Assembly (NCBI RefSeq): GCF_007827465.1
Contig: NZ_VISL01000001.1
Span: forward strand, 997,001 to 1,061,000
From: Dokdonia sp. Hel_I_53
GTDB lineage: Bacteria > Bacteroidota > Bacteroidia > Flavobacteriales > Flavobacteriaceae
DNA length: 64,000 bases
Direction of reading: 5' to 3'
The translations under genes were made by a program, and so were the position numbers. This document shows positions 1 to 7,919 of this stretch, piece after piece (position 1 is the first letter of the stretch; each line of letters starts with the position of its first letter). The notes below the pieces were generated by a model, which saw only the letters and a program-made list of their open reading frames with translations, did no database searches and was not told where the DNA came from.

Positions 1-201
1 ACCGAAGCTAACTCCTAATAATACTACATTTTTATGCTCAATAGCTTTCGACATTCTTAAAGCATAGTCTTCAATACTTTCGTTAACTTTTGGTAGTATC
101 CATTCAAGGTAATGTAATGTGTACTTTTCTTCAGGTAAATGTATTTGATCAAAAATTTTTGGATTTGCCGCCATTCCAGGCATCAAATATAAATGGGTCA
201 T
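1..201 (-). CDS. Alpha/beta hydrolase, 5' part only
   Basis: The first 67 codons of a reverse-strand gene; the rest lies left of the window. The protein begins MTHLYLMPGMAANPKIFDQI and the visible part ends in GVSFG, the start of a GxSxG nucleophile elbow, with the Ser five codons from the edge. The early G-M-A-A-N segment after a beta strand fits an oxyanion-hole loop of the alpha/beta hydrolase fold. No signal peptide is seen, so it is probably cytoplasmic. The substrate cannot be judged. The ATG at 199-201 is the first in frame and faces away from the acetyltransferase-like gene at 401. Fold assignment is good; function is open. Confidence 0.7.
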   Translation of the reverse strand, partial: MTHLYLMPGMAANPKIFDQIHLPEEKYTLHYLEWILPKVNESIEDYALRMSKAIEHKNVVLLGVSFG

Positions 202-400
202 CTATCTTTATAGTAAGGGTTTAACAATCATACAGTGCCTATTTCGTGAATTTTTCGTACATTTACAAGACTTTACACTTAATTAAACGTTATTTTTTTA
301 TGCTCTTCTTATACTGGTATTTCTAACATCAAAATTATAAAGAGATTTACTAGAAGTGCGTTAATTAATATACAAATACCTTAATATTTTATTCAAATTT
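202..400. other. Divergent AT-rich intergenic region
   Basis: This is the shared upstream region of two divergent genes. I see no ORF, no RNA gene and no palindrome copy. No complete TTG/TAnnTTTG promoter pair is obvious for either gene. Confidence 0.5.
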
Positions 401-700
401 ATGGAAGTGATGACAGCAGTTGAATTGACAGATAATGAATTTTTAAGACAATTTGAGGCCACCTTTGAAGGAAAGATGGCAAAAATGGAATACTCACTCC
501 AAGACCGTAAAATCTTTCTGACTAAAATCTCAATGCCAGAAGGTACTGAAGATCATATGAATGATTTTATAATAGCAGTTTTCAATGAGGTAAAAGACAG
601 AGAAATCAATCTCGTACCTACAAGTCCAGAGATAGCGAAATTTATGAGATCTAATAGACGTAAATACAAGAAATTACTTCCTGTGGGAATCAATATATAA
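401..700 (+). CDS. Small GNAT-like N-acetyltransferase (YjdJ/NATD1 type)
   Basis: A 99-residue cytoplasmic protein that looks like the minimal GNAT family of Pfam type Acetyltransf_CG. The pattern is a beta strand ending in ISMPEG (about 43-48), then a helix with a loosely conserved acetyl-CoA loop, then INLVPTSPEIAKFMRSN, which corresponds to the family's VVPxCPF-x-YI-x-x-H segment. The usual RGKG-like CoA loop is replaced by GTEDHM, so acetyl-CoA binding is unproven. A second in-frame ATG four codons in (410) is an alternative start. The gene stands alone, with a strong terminator right after it. Family membership is likely; substrate unknown. Confidence 0.6.
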   Translation: MEVMTAVELTDNEFLRQFEATFEGKMAKMEYSLQDRKIFLTKISMPEGTEDHMNDFIIAVFNEVKDREINLVPTSPEIAKFMRSNRRKYKKLLPVGINI

Positions 701-715
701 AAAATCTTACCTACT

Positions 716-744
716 AAAAATCACTCCTAGAGTGATTTTTTTTT
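716..744 (+). terminator. Rho-independent terminator after the GNAT-like gene
   Basis: Arms 716-726 and 730-740 pair over 11 bp around a 3-nt loop, followed by a T tract of about nine bases. It closes the single-gene transcript and its T tract abuts the next promoter. Confidence 0.85.
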
Positions 745-775
745 GCCTTAAAACTTACATTTACTCATATTTTTG
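743..775 (+). promoter_or_regulatory. Bacteroidetes-type promoter for the esterase gene
   Basis: TTG at 743-745, a 22-bp spacer and TATTTTTG at 768-775 match the TTG/TAnnTTTG consensus. Because the -7 box covers the GTG at 775, translation from that GTG is unlikely and the ATG at 808 is preferred. Confidence 0.55.
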
Positions 776-807
776 TGCCATCTAGAAAGATAATTTATAA
801 ATATCTC

Positions 808-1464
808 ATGACAGAAAACCAAGTATCATATATTCATACAAATACCTATAACACGCTTAACACCCTTACAGCCAAAACAAAAAATGTTTGGCTAACGCTT
901 CACGGTATGGGCTATTTAAGCAAATACTTTATAAAATACTTTGAACATTTAGACCCTATTACAAACTATATTGTTGCGCCACAAGCTCCTAGCAAATACT
1001 ATCAAGATAAAAAATTTAAATACATAGGTGCCAGCTGGCTTACTAAAGAAAACAGAGCTTTAGAAATTGAAAATGTTTTCAATTATTTAGATCAGGTATG
1101 GAAAAAAGAATCGAGTAAGTGGAGTAACAGAGAAGTAAAAATTATTTTAATGGGATACTCTCAAGGAGTTTCTCTTATTACACGATGGATTGCAAGCAGA
1201 AAAATTTCATGTCACACTCTTTTGTTACATTCTGGTGCTATTCCAGAAGAACTCTCTAAAGACGATTTTAATTTTCTTTCTCCATTGACAACAGTCACGT
1301 ATTTGTACGGAAATAAGGATGAGTATATAACTGAAGCCATAAAGACGGAACAGCAATTATTAGGAAGTAATTTATTTGAAGGTCGCCTTGGGGTTAAAAT
1401 GTTCGAAGGTAAACATGAGGTTAACACTCAATTTTTAAAACAGATATCAGACAATACTTTTTAG
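808..1464 (+). CDS. Alpha/beta hydrolase, predicted esterase
   Basis: A 218-residue hydrolase of the small carboxylesterase/phospholipase type. From the ATG at 808 it shows an LHGMG oxyanion-hole loop (about 32-36), the nucleophile elbow GYSQG (about 117-121), an Asp in NKDEY (about 172) and a His in EGKHEV near the end, which together form a Ser-Asp-His triad. No signal peptide is present, so it should be cytoplasmic. An upstream GTG at 775 in the same frame is rejected because it lies in the promoter -7 box. The gene converges on capB with a shared terminator between them. Substrate unknown; fold and enzyme class are well supported. Confidence 0.8.
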   Translation: MTENQVSYIHTNTYNTLNTLTAKTKNVWLTLHGMGYLSKYFIKYFEHLDPITNYIVAPQAPSKYYQDKKFKYIGASWLTKENRALEIENVFNYLDQVWKKESSKWSNREVKIILMGYSQGVSLITRWIASRKISCHTLLLHSGAIPEELSKDDFNFLSPLTTVTYLYGNKDEYITEAIKTEQQLLGSNLFEGRLGVKMFEGKHEVNTQFLKQISDNTF

Positions 1465-1497
1465 GATAATACATTTTTATGTCTAGATATAGAAGTA

Positions 1498-1538
1498 AAA
1501 AAAAACAGCCAGATAGCTAATGAAATCTGGCTGTTTTT
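1498..1538. terminator. Bidirectional terminator
   Basis: The arms at about 1501-1514 and 1525-1538 pair over 14 bp, with an A tract on the left and a T tract on the right. It serves both the esterase (+) and the convergent capB (-). Confidence 0.85.
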
Positions 1539-1560
1539 ACTTTATTGAAACTCTTCTAAA

Positions 1561-2817
1561 TTATTCAAATTGAGCAGATACAGCTGCAGATAATCTTTTG
1601 TAAGTACCATTATCTAATCGCTCACGAATAGCTTCAAAAGCATCCAATGTTTCTGACACATCTGTAAGAGTATGTGACGCTGTAGGAATCATTCTCAGCA
1701 AGATTAGTCCTTTTGGAATTACAGGGTACACAACAATCGAACAGAAAACTCCGTGGTTTTCACGAAGGTCTTTTACAAGAGCCATTGCTTCTGGAACACT
1801 ACCTTTCAAATATACTGGAGTTACGCAAGATTGTGTGGTTCCAATATCAAAACCTCTTTCCTTTAGTCCACCTTGGAGTGCATTCACATTCTCCCATAAT
1901 TTTTCACGTAATTCTGGCATTGTACGAAGCATGTCTAGACGCTTAAGCGCTCCAACAACCAATTGCATTTGCAAAGATTTTGCAAACATTTGAGAACGTA
2001 AATTATATTTTAAATAATCAATAATTTCTTGATCACCAGCAATAAATGCTCCTGTAGATGCCATAGACTTTGCAAAGGTTGCAAAATATACATCAATCTC
2101 ATCTTGAACTCCTTGCTCTTCTCCTGCTCCTGCTCCTGTTTTTCCAAGCGTTCCAAAACCGTGAGCATCATCTACAAGTAACCTAAAGTTAAACTTCTTT
2201 TTAAGCGCAACAATTTCTTTCAGTCTTCCTTGTTCACCTCTCATTCCAAAAACACCTTCAGAAATAACTAAGATGCCTCCTCCTGTTTGCTCTGCCATTT
2301 TTGTAGCACGCTCTAGGTTTTTCTCGATACTTTCCATATCGTTGTGCTTGTAGGTAAATCGTTTTCCCATATGTAAACGAACACCATCTATGATGCAGGC
2401 ATGGGTATCTACATCATACACAATAATATCATCTTTTCCTACTAATGCATCTATGGTGGACATAATCCCTTGATATCCAAAATTTAAAAGGTAAGCAGCT
2501 TCTTTTTGAACAAATTCAGCACACTCATTTTGTAACTGCTCATGCAATGCTGTATGACCAGACATCATTCTAGCTCCCATAGGATAAGCAGCACCATAAT
2601 CTGCAGCAGCTTGCGCATCTACTGCGCGAACTTCAGGCATATTAGCTAACCCTAAATAGTCATTTACACTCCAAGTGATCACTTCTTTTCCTTGAAAACG
2701 CATCCTATTAGAGATAGGCCCTTCGAGCTTGGGAAAAACAAAATATCCTTCTGCAACTGAAGCCCATTTCCCTAAAGGCCCTTTATCCTTATAAATTTTG
2801 TCAAATAAATCTTTCAT
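1561..2817 (-). CDS. capB: Alpha-oxoamine synthase, probable cysteate fatty-acyltransferase of capnine synthesis
   Basis: A 418-residue fold-type I PLP enzyme of the serine palmitoyltransferase/KBL/BioF family. VDDAHG at about 215-220 is the cofactor-stacking and Asp motif, and FAKSMASTG supplies the Schiff-base Lys at about 250. In Bacteroidetes that make sulfonolipids, such an enzyme condenses cysteate with a fatty acyl donor to give 3-dehydrocapnine. The call rests on the neighbour upstream, a cysteine-synthase-like gene matching cysteate synthase. Serine palmitoyltransferase or an aminoketobutyrate ligase is the alternative. I start at the ATG at 2815-2817, since the 11 residues before it (to 2850) have no family character and overlap a -7 box. 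A terminator separates it from capA. Confidence 0.7.
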   Translation of the reverse strand: MKDLFDKIYKDKGPLGKWASVAEGYFVFPKLEGPISNRMRFQGKEVITWSVNDYLGLANMPEVRAVDAQAAADYGAAYPMGARMMSGHTALHEQLQNECAEFVQKEAAYLLNFGYQGIMSTIDALVGKDDIIVYDVDTHACIIDGVRLHMGKRFTYKHNDMESIEKNLERATKMAEQTGGGILVISEGVFGMRGEQGRLKEIVALKKKFNFRLLVDDAHGFGTLGKTGAGAGEEQGVQDEIDVYFATFAKSMASTGAFIAGDQEIIDYLKYNLRSQMFAKSLQMQLVVGALKRLDMLRTMPELREKLWENVNALQGGLKERGFDIGTTQSCVTPVYLKGSVPEAMALVKDLRENHGVFCSIVVYPVIPKGLILLRMIPTASHTLTDVSETLDAFEAIRERLDNGTYKRLSAAVSAQFE

Positions 2818-2839
2818 ATACTTGTTTTGAAAACAGGTG

Positions 2840-2847
2840 CAAAAATA
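2840..2847 (-). promoter_or_regulatory. Candidate -7 box for capB
   Basis: CAAAAATA on the plus strand reads TATTTTTG on the minus strand, 23 nt before the chosen ATG. No clear -33 TTG is seen. Confidence 0.35.
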
Positions 2848-2929
2848 CAAAAAATTAAAATTTTATGTACTACTTGATCTTTGCCAATTAAATACAAACA
2901 CTATAAAATCTACTGAAATTACGGCAAAA

Positions 2930-2956
2930 AAAAACTCCTTGATTAAAGGAGTTTTT
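2930..2956 (-). terminator. Terminator after capA
   Basis: Arms 2930-2940 and 2946-2956 form an 11-bp stem with a 5-nt loop. The minus-strand product ends in about nine T residues. It makes capA and capB separate transcription units, or attenuates capB read-through. Confidence 0.8.
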
Positions 2957-2975
2957 TAAAATTATAAAAAAAGAA

Positions 2976-4016
2976 TTATTTAATGTACTCTATGGTAGCA
3001 ACAGCTTCTTCATTTTGACTATCAAAAAAGCCTTGCTCATGCATCCACTTATCAGAAAAAACTTTACTCATGTACCTACTTCCATGATCTGGAAATACAA
3101 CAACAACACAACTATTTTTAGTAAACTCTCCTTGAGCCTCAAGTTGCTTAAGCCCTTGTATAGCTGCTCCACTTGTGTATCCTACAAATAAACCTTCAGA
3201 AACTGCAATCTCTCGCGCACTATGTGCACTTTCTTCATCAGTTACTTTTTCAAAATGATCTATCGCATCAAAATCTGTTGCCGATGGAATTAGATTTTTA
3301 CCCAATCCTTCAATTCGGTAGGGATAAATTTCAGAAGAGTCAAACTCTCTAGTCTGATGGTATTTTTGCAGAACAGAACCATATGCGTCGATCCCAACTA
3401 TTTTAATATCCTTATTTTTTTCTTTCAAAAATCGAGCTACCCCAGAGATCGTACCTCCAGTACCACTACAAGCTATAAGGTGCGTAATTTTACCTTCTGT
3501 TTGTTCCCAAATTTCTGGCCCTGTTGTGTTGAAATGTGCATCAATATTGAGCTCATTAAAATATTGATTAATGTATACAGAGCCCTTCATTTCTTCATGA
3601 AGGCGCTTTGCAACACTGTAATAAGATCTAGGATCATCTGCACTTACGTGGGCTGGACAGACATAAACTTTTGCTCCCATTGCTTTGAGGGCATCAATTT
3701 TATCTGGTGAAGATTTTGAACTTACCGCCAGTATACAGTCGTACCCCTTAATAACACTCACCATCGCAATACTAAATCCTGTATTTCCTGATGTAGTTTC
3801 TATTATAGTATCTCCCGGTTTTAAAATACCAGTACGCTCTGCTTCCTCAATAATATGAAGGGCTATACGGTCTTTTGAAGAATGTCCTGGGTTAAAGGCT
3901 TCTACCTTTGCAAAATAACTTCCTTCAAAGTTGTTTGTAATCTTATTTAACTTGATGAGTGGAGTGTTACCAACTAATTGCAACACATTATCATACACGT
4001 TTAGATCTCTATTCAT
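2976..4016 (-). CDS. capA: Cysteine-synthase-like PLP enzyme, probable cysteate synthase
   Basis: A 346-residue fold-type II PLP enzyme. It has the Lys motif SSKDR (Lys about 48), the TSGNTG substrate loop at 75-80 and the phosphate-binding GTGGT at 185-189. It lacks the regulatory CBS domains of cystathionine beta-synthase. O-acetylserine sulfhydrylases share these motifs, but in capnine producers a paralogue makes cysteate from O-phosphoserine and sulfite and is encoded beside the acyltransferase, as here. The changed Lys loop (GHSSKDR rather than the usual SGSVKDR) suits a specialised paralogue. The function is therefore inferred from family and context. The ATG at 4014-4016 is the natural start. 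Confidence 0.68.
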   Translation of the reverse strand: MNRDLNVYDNVLQLVGNTPLIKLNKITNNFEGSYFAKVEAFNPGHSSKDRIALHIIEEAERTGILKPGDTIIETTSGNTGFSIAMVSVIKGYDCILAVSSKSSPDKIDALKAMGAKVYVCPAHVSADDPRSYYSVAKRLHEEMKGSVYINQYFNELNIDAHFNTTGPEIWEQTEGKITHLIACSGTGGTISGVARFLKEKNKDIKIVGIDAYGSVLQKYHQTREFDSSEIYPYRIEGLGKNLIPSATDFDAIDHFEKVTDEESAHSAREIAVSEGLFVGYTSGAAIQGLKQLEAQGEFTKNSCVVVVFPDHGSRYMSKVFSDKWMHEQGFFDSQNEEAVATIEYIK

Positions 4017-4073
4017 ATATCAATGTTAGAATTTTATGCGTGTTTCCAGTTGAAACATTTACACAAAACAGGG

Positions 4074-4081
4074 CAAAAATA
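4074..4081 (-). promoter_or_regulatory. Candidate -7 box for capA
   Basis: The plus strand CAAAAATA gives TATTTTTG on the minus strand, about 58 nt before the ATG. The -33 element is not clear. Confidence 0.3.
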
Positions 4082-4153
4082 CTATAAATATTCCTAATGG
4101 AATAATACGCTACCAGCTCAATCTCATGCAGTTATAAACAACCGTTACATTTT

Positions 4154-6214
4154 TTATTTTTCAATACCTTCTAAATCTAACAAAAATGTATAGTCTTGTG
4201 CAACTTCTTTGAGCGCTTCAAATCGCCCAGATGCACCGCCATGACCAGCATCCATATTAATATGAAAGAAAATATTCTTCTCTCCAGTATTTATATCTCT
4301 TAGTTTTGCAACCCATTTTGCTGGTTCCCAATATTGCACCTGACTATCATGATAACCCGTTGTAACAAATATATGCGGGTACGCTTTCGCGAAAGCGTTA
4401 TCATAAGGGCTATAACTTTTCATATAATCATAATACTTCTTCTCGTTAGGATTTCCCCACTCGTCATATTCTCCAGTAGTGAGCGGTATGGTATCATCAA
4501 GCATGGTGGTCACTACATCTACAAAAGGCACCGCTACAATCACACCATTATAAAGTTCTGGTGCCATATTAATAATTGCCCCCATTAATAACCCCCCTGC
4601 TGAACCTCCGTAGGCGTACAAATGATTTGCAGAAGTGTAATTTTGATCAATAAGCAGCTTTGATACATCAATAAAGTCTGTAAAGGTATTCTTCTTTTTG
4701 AGTAATTTACCCTCTTCATACCACTTACGCCCTAAGTACTCTCCCCCACGTACATGTGCAATGGCATAAATAAAACCTCTATCTAAAAGCGACAATCGTA
4801 TACTTGAAAAAGAAGCATCTGTAGTGCTCCCATAGCTTCCATATGCATATTGAAGTAATGGAGCGTTGCCGTCTTTTTTTGTGTCTTTATGATAAACTAA
4901 AGAAACGGGAATCTTAACTCCATCTTGGGCTGTGGCCCAAATACGTTCCATAGTATAATTAATTTTATCAAAAGTCCCCCCTAAAATTTCCTGTTCCTTG
5001 AGAATTTTTTTCTCTTTACTAACCATGTCAAATTCGATAACAGAGCTTGGTGTATTGAGCGCATTATATGCATACCTAAGAATCGAAGTATTAAAATCTA
5101 TGTTTGTGGTAGGATATGCGTCATAGGTTTCATTATCAAATGGTAAGTAATAATCTATTTGATGATCCCAACTTTTTATATTTATTTTATTAAGGCCGTT
5201 GCTACGCTCACTTACAACGAGAAAATCTCTAAAAATCTCTACATCCTCCAGTAAAACATCTTCCCTGTGTGGTATTACATCTACCCAATGAGACATTGTT
5301 GTTGTTGACTCTGGGGTTTTCATCAATTTAAAATTGTAGGCCTTGTCTTTATTGGTTTGTATATAAAAAAAATCATCATAGTGAGATATAGTATATTCCA
5401 TACCACGTACACGTTCTTGAAAAATTTTAAAATCTGAGGTTCCTGATATAGCAGGCGCAAATCTAAATTCGCTAGTGAGAGTACTATCAGACCCTATCAC
5501 TATATATTTTTTTGATTTTGTTTTATACACATACGTATAAAATGTTTCATCATTTTCTTGAAAGACAAGAATATCTAAAGATGGGTCTGTTCCTAGGGTG
5601 TGCTTAAAGATTTGGTTTGATCGTAATGTTTCTTCATCTTTACGGGAGTAATAAACTGTTTTATTATCATTTGCCCATACAGCACCACCTGTAGTATTTT
5701 TTATTTCTTCTGGATAGATTTCTCCCGTGATTAGATTTTTGAACTTTATAGTGTACTGACGTCGACTCACAGTATCAACTCCAAATGCAGCCACGGTATT
5801 ATCTTCTGAAACAGCATAACCGGCCTGGCTAAAATAAGCATGATCTTTTGCCATCTCGTTGTTATCAAAAACAATAATTTCTTTACTATCTAAAGTGCCC
5901 TTTTTACGACAATAAAAAGGATAATCTTTACCGGTTTCAAAACGGCGATAGTACCAGTATCCATTATTTTTATAAGGGACTGAGGCATCCTCCTCTTTAA
6001 TACGACCTTTCATTTCTTCAAACAGTGACTTTTGAAAATCCTTCGTGTGAGCTGTCATTTGAATGTAATACTCATTTTCTTTCTCTAAATAATCTATCAC
6101 CTCTGGGTGATCTCTTTCTCTCATCCAGAAATAATCATCTACTCGAGTATCTCCATGCATTTCTAGGTTAACAGGCCTTTTAATTGCTACGGGTGCTTGA
6201 TTTTTTTTACTCAA
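4154..6214 (-). CDS. ptrB: Oligopeptidase B, S9A prolyl-oligopeptidase family
   Basis: A 686-residue serine peptidase cutting short peptides after basic residues. The N-terminal two thirds form the beta-propeller. The C-terminal catalytic domain carries GGSAGG (Ser538), the Asp623 in GYHDSQVQYWEPAKW and His658 in DAGHGG, a complete triad. GEYDEWGNP is characteristic of oligopeptidase B rather than prolyl endopeptidase. There is no signal peptide, so it is cytoplasmic, or periplasmic only if exported by another route. Residues 607-611 (AFAKA) are encoded by a copy of the dispersed palindrome, at the place where I recall E. coli PtrB having VTAQA with no length change. Very secure call. Confidence 0.93.
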   Translation of the reverse strand: MSKKNQAPVAIKRPVNLEMHGDTRVDDYFWMRERDHPEVIDYLEKENEYYIQMTAHTKDFQKSLFEEMKGRIKEEDASVPYKNNGYWYYRRFETGKDYPFYCRKKGTLDSKEIIVFDNNEMAKDHAYFSQAGYAVSEDNTVAAFGVDTVSRRQYTIKFKNLITGEIYPEEIKNTTGGAVWANDNKTVYYSRKDEETLRSNQIFKHTLGTDPSLDILVFQENDETFYTYVYKTKSKKYIVIGSDSTLTSEFRFAPAISGTSDFKIFQERVRGMEYTISHYDDFFYIQTNKDKAYNFKLMKTPESTTTMSHWVDVIPHREDVLLEDVEIFRDFLVVSERSNGLNKINIKSWDHQIDYYLPFDNETYDAYPTTNIDFNTSILRYAYNALNTPSSVIEFDMVSKEKKILKEQEILGGTFDKINYTMERIWATAQDGVKIPVSLVYHKDTKKDGNAPLLQYAYGSYGSTTDASFSSIRLSLLDRGFIYAIAHVRGGEYLGRKWYEEGKLLKKKNTFTDFIDVSKLLIDQNYTSANHLYAYGGSAGGLLMGAIINMAPELYNGVIVAVPFVDVVTTMLDDTIPLTTGEYDEWGNPNEKKYYDYMKSYSPYDNAFAKAYPHIFVTTGYHDSQVQYWEPAKWVAKLRDINTGEKNIFFHINMDAGHGGASGRFEALKEVAQDYTFLLDLEGIEK
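4383..4396. repeat. Dispersed palindrome, exact core, inside ptrB
   Basis: The core lies in the full 18-mer ACGCTTTCGCGAAAGCGT (4381-4398). It encodes AFAKA (607-611) next to the catalytic Asp loop. Confidence 0.95.
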
Positions 6215-6292
6215 ATTGTGGGCTTTATAAAATGTAATTAGTCTTTGATTGTAGAATATTGCAAAAAGAACTAAATGTTTCTTAAGTTAAAA

Positions 6293-6320
6293 TTTGCGGG
6301 CTGTGAATTTAATAAATTTG
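6293..6320 (+). promoter_or_regulatory. Candidate promoter for ybaB
   Basis: TTTG at 6293-6296 and TAAATTTG at 6313-6320 are separated by 16 bp, slightly short for the consensus. The -7 box is 26 nt before the ATG at 6347. Confidence 0.4.
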
Positions 6321-6346
6321 TAGTTATAAATTTTAAAAACAAGATT

Positions 6347-6670
6347 ATGTTTGGAGATATGATGGGCTTAATGGGGAAACTACAAGAAGCTAAAGCTAAA
6401 GCAGAAGAAACAAAAGAAAGACTTAAGACAGTTTATGTAAACGAAAAGTCATCAGACCAATTACTTGAGGTTACTGCTGTAGCAAATGGTAGAATAAAAG
6501 AAATCCTGATAAATGATTCTCTATTGGAAGATAAGGATCAACTTGAGGATTATTTGATTTTAACTATTAATAAAGCACTAGAGAAAGCTCAGAATATACA
6601 TGATACAGAAATGGCGGCTGTAGCAAAGGAAGGAATGCCAAATATCCCTGGTATGGATATGTTTAAATAA
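6347..6670 (+). CDS. YbaB/EbfC family nucleoid-associated protein
   Basis: A 107-residue protein beginning [20 protein letters not shown], the typical Met-rich start and amphipathic helix of YbaB/EbfC DNA-binding dimers. The beta-rich centre ([14 protein letters not shown]) and the C-terminal helix also fit. Family members bind DNA as tweezers-like dimers and act as nucleoid proteins, often beside dnaX-recR, which are not present here. The reading frame is open upstream to 6275, but only the ATG at 6347 gives the family N-terminus and it follows a -7 box. The end converges on ltaE, with a palindrome copy and a hairpin in between. Confidence 0.88.
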   Translation: MFGDMMGLMGKLQEAKAKAEETKERLKTVYVNEKSSDQLLEVTAVANGRIKEILINDSLLEDKDQLEDYLILTINKALEKAQNIHDTEMAAVAKEGMPNIPGMDMFK

Positions 6671-6687
6671 TTTTTTATAATGTGCAC

Positions 6688-6701
6688 GCTTTCGCGAAAG
6701 C
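6688..6701. repeat. Dispersed palindrome, exact core, intergenic
   Basis: Full 18-mer at 6686-6703, between the convergent ybaB and ltaE genes, just before the hairpin at 6717. Confidence 0.95.
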
Positions 6702-6716
6702 GTATAGATACTAAAA

Positions 6717-6752
6717 GCTATATACCACCTTCTCAAAAGGTGGTATATAGCA
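6717..6752. terminator. Convergent-gene hairpin
   Basis: Arms of about 15 bp (6717-6731 and 6738-6752) pair strongly. Neither side has a long T tract, so termination efficiency is uncertain, but the position between convergent genes fits a shared terminator. Confidence 0.55.
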
Positions 6753-6783
6753 ATGTATTGATTCAAATTAAATCAATAATTAT

Positions 6784-7812
6784 TTATTCAACTTTTAAAT
6801 TCTTTAAGAAGTTCATTAAGTAATCATGAGCATCTTGAGAATAATCATAGTGAGTGACAATTCTCAACTTCCCTTGACCCATATCACTTATGTATATATC
6901 GTTACTTAATAATTGTGAAGTAAAGACATTTTGATCTACCTCCTTTTTAAGGTTAAATATCAAAATATTGGTGTCCATAGGCTCTACATTAGAGACAAAA
7001 TCAGTGTTAGCCAATAGTGCTCCCAGTTCTTGAGCCCTTTTATGATCTATTGCCATGCGATCGATGTGATGTTCTAAAGCATATAATCCTGCCGCCGCCA
7101 TGTATCCCATCTGGCGCATACCACCACCTAAAACTTTGCGCACACGCATAGCTTTATCCATTAACGGTTTTTTTCCGATAAGTACAGAACCCATAGGAGC
7201 CCCCAGACCTTTAGATAAACATACAGATATGGTGTCAAATAATTCGCCAAAGTCTGTAGCCTTACTATCTGTAGCAACAATAGCATTCCATAAGCGAGCT
7301 CCATCTAGATGCAGTCCAAGACCATGTGTATTACAAACTTGTTTGATCTTTTTTATTTCCTCAAGGTCATAACATGCCCCACCTCCTTTATTGGTTGTGT
7401 TTTCTAAACAGACCAAACTCGTGAGAGGACTGTGATAAAAATCTGGCGGATTAATAGCTGCTTCTACCTGTGGGGCAGTAATCATTCCGCGATGACCATC
7501 AATTAGCTTACAAGAAACGCCACTATTAAAGGAAACGCCACCTCCTTCATAATTATAAACGTGTGCATACTTATCTGCAATAAGCTGCTCTCCAGGTTGC
7601 GTATGCATTTTAATTGCTGCTTGATTGGCCATACTTCCTGTGGGAAAGTATAAGGCGCTATCCATACCAAACATACTTGCGAGTTTTTCCTCAAGCATAT
7701 TCACAGTAGGGTCTTCTTTGTAAACATCATCCCCCACTTCTGCTTTCATCATAAATGAGAGCATTTCATTTGTGGGCTTGGTTAGTGTATCTGAGCGTAA
7801 ATCTATTTTCAT
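6784..7812 (-). CDS. ltaE: Low-specificity L-threonine aldolase
   Basis: A 342-residue PLP enzyme splitting L-threonine/allo-threonine to glycine and acetaldehyde. It starts MKIDLRSDTLTKP, the family signature, has HLDGAR (Asp170) for the pyridine nitrogen, and the Schiff-base Lys201 in SKGLGAPMGS. The length is normal. It is cytoplasmic. The gene is alone on its strand between two palindrome copies (6688 and 7905), with no obvious -7 box upstream. Closely related aminotransferase-fold enzymes lack the SKGLGAPxGS segment, so the call is firm. Confidence 0.92.
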   Translation of the reverse strand: MKIDLRSDTLTKPTNEMLSFMMKAEVGDDVYKEDPTVNMLEEKLASMFGMDSALYFPTGSMANQAAIKMHTQPGEQLIADKYAHVYNYEGGGVSFNSGVSCKLIDGHRGMITAPQVEAAINPPDFYHSPLTSLVCLENTTNKGGGACYDLEEIKKIKQVCNTHGLGLHLDGARLWNAIVATDSKATDFGELFDTISVCLSKGLGAPMGSVLIGKKPLMDKAMRVRKVLGGGMRQMGYMAAAGLYALEHHIDRMAIDHKRAQELGALLANTDFVSNVEPMDTNILIFNLKKEVDQNVFTSQLLSNDIYISDMGQGKLRIVTHYDYSQDAHDYLMNFLKNLKVE

Positions 7813-7904
7813 ATTACTTTTATACTGTATGAAATAATTTTTATGGACTAACTTAACTACTAAATAGCTTAAGCTTATTTTCTAAATTTTTTTGAGAAGT
7901 ATAC

Positions 7905-7918
7905 GCTTTCGCGAAAGC
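7905..7918. repeat. Dispersed palindrome, exact core, abutting a stop codon
   Basis: It lies one base beyond the stop codon (7920-7922) of the minus-strand metalloprotease, in that gene's 3' end. Confidence 0.95.
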
Positions 7919-7919
7919 A

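Noticed and set aside
775..807. GTG at 775 as start of the esterase
   Set aside because: It lies in the -7 box TATTTTTG; the ATG at 808 is consistent with the promoter and the fold.
6578..6766. Small reverse ORF with LSRKR near a palindrome, as a gene
   Set aside because: It is antisense to ybaB and arises because the palindrome is open in several frames. The same applies to reverse-frame ORFs with FRES or LSRKR at 4334-4588, 23888-24142 and 28174-28371.
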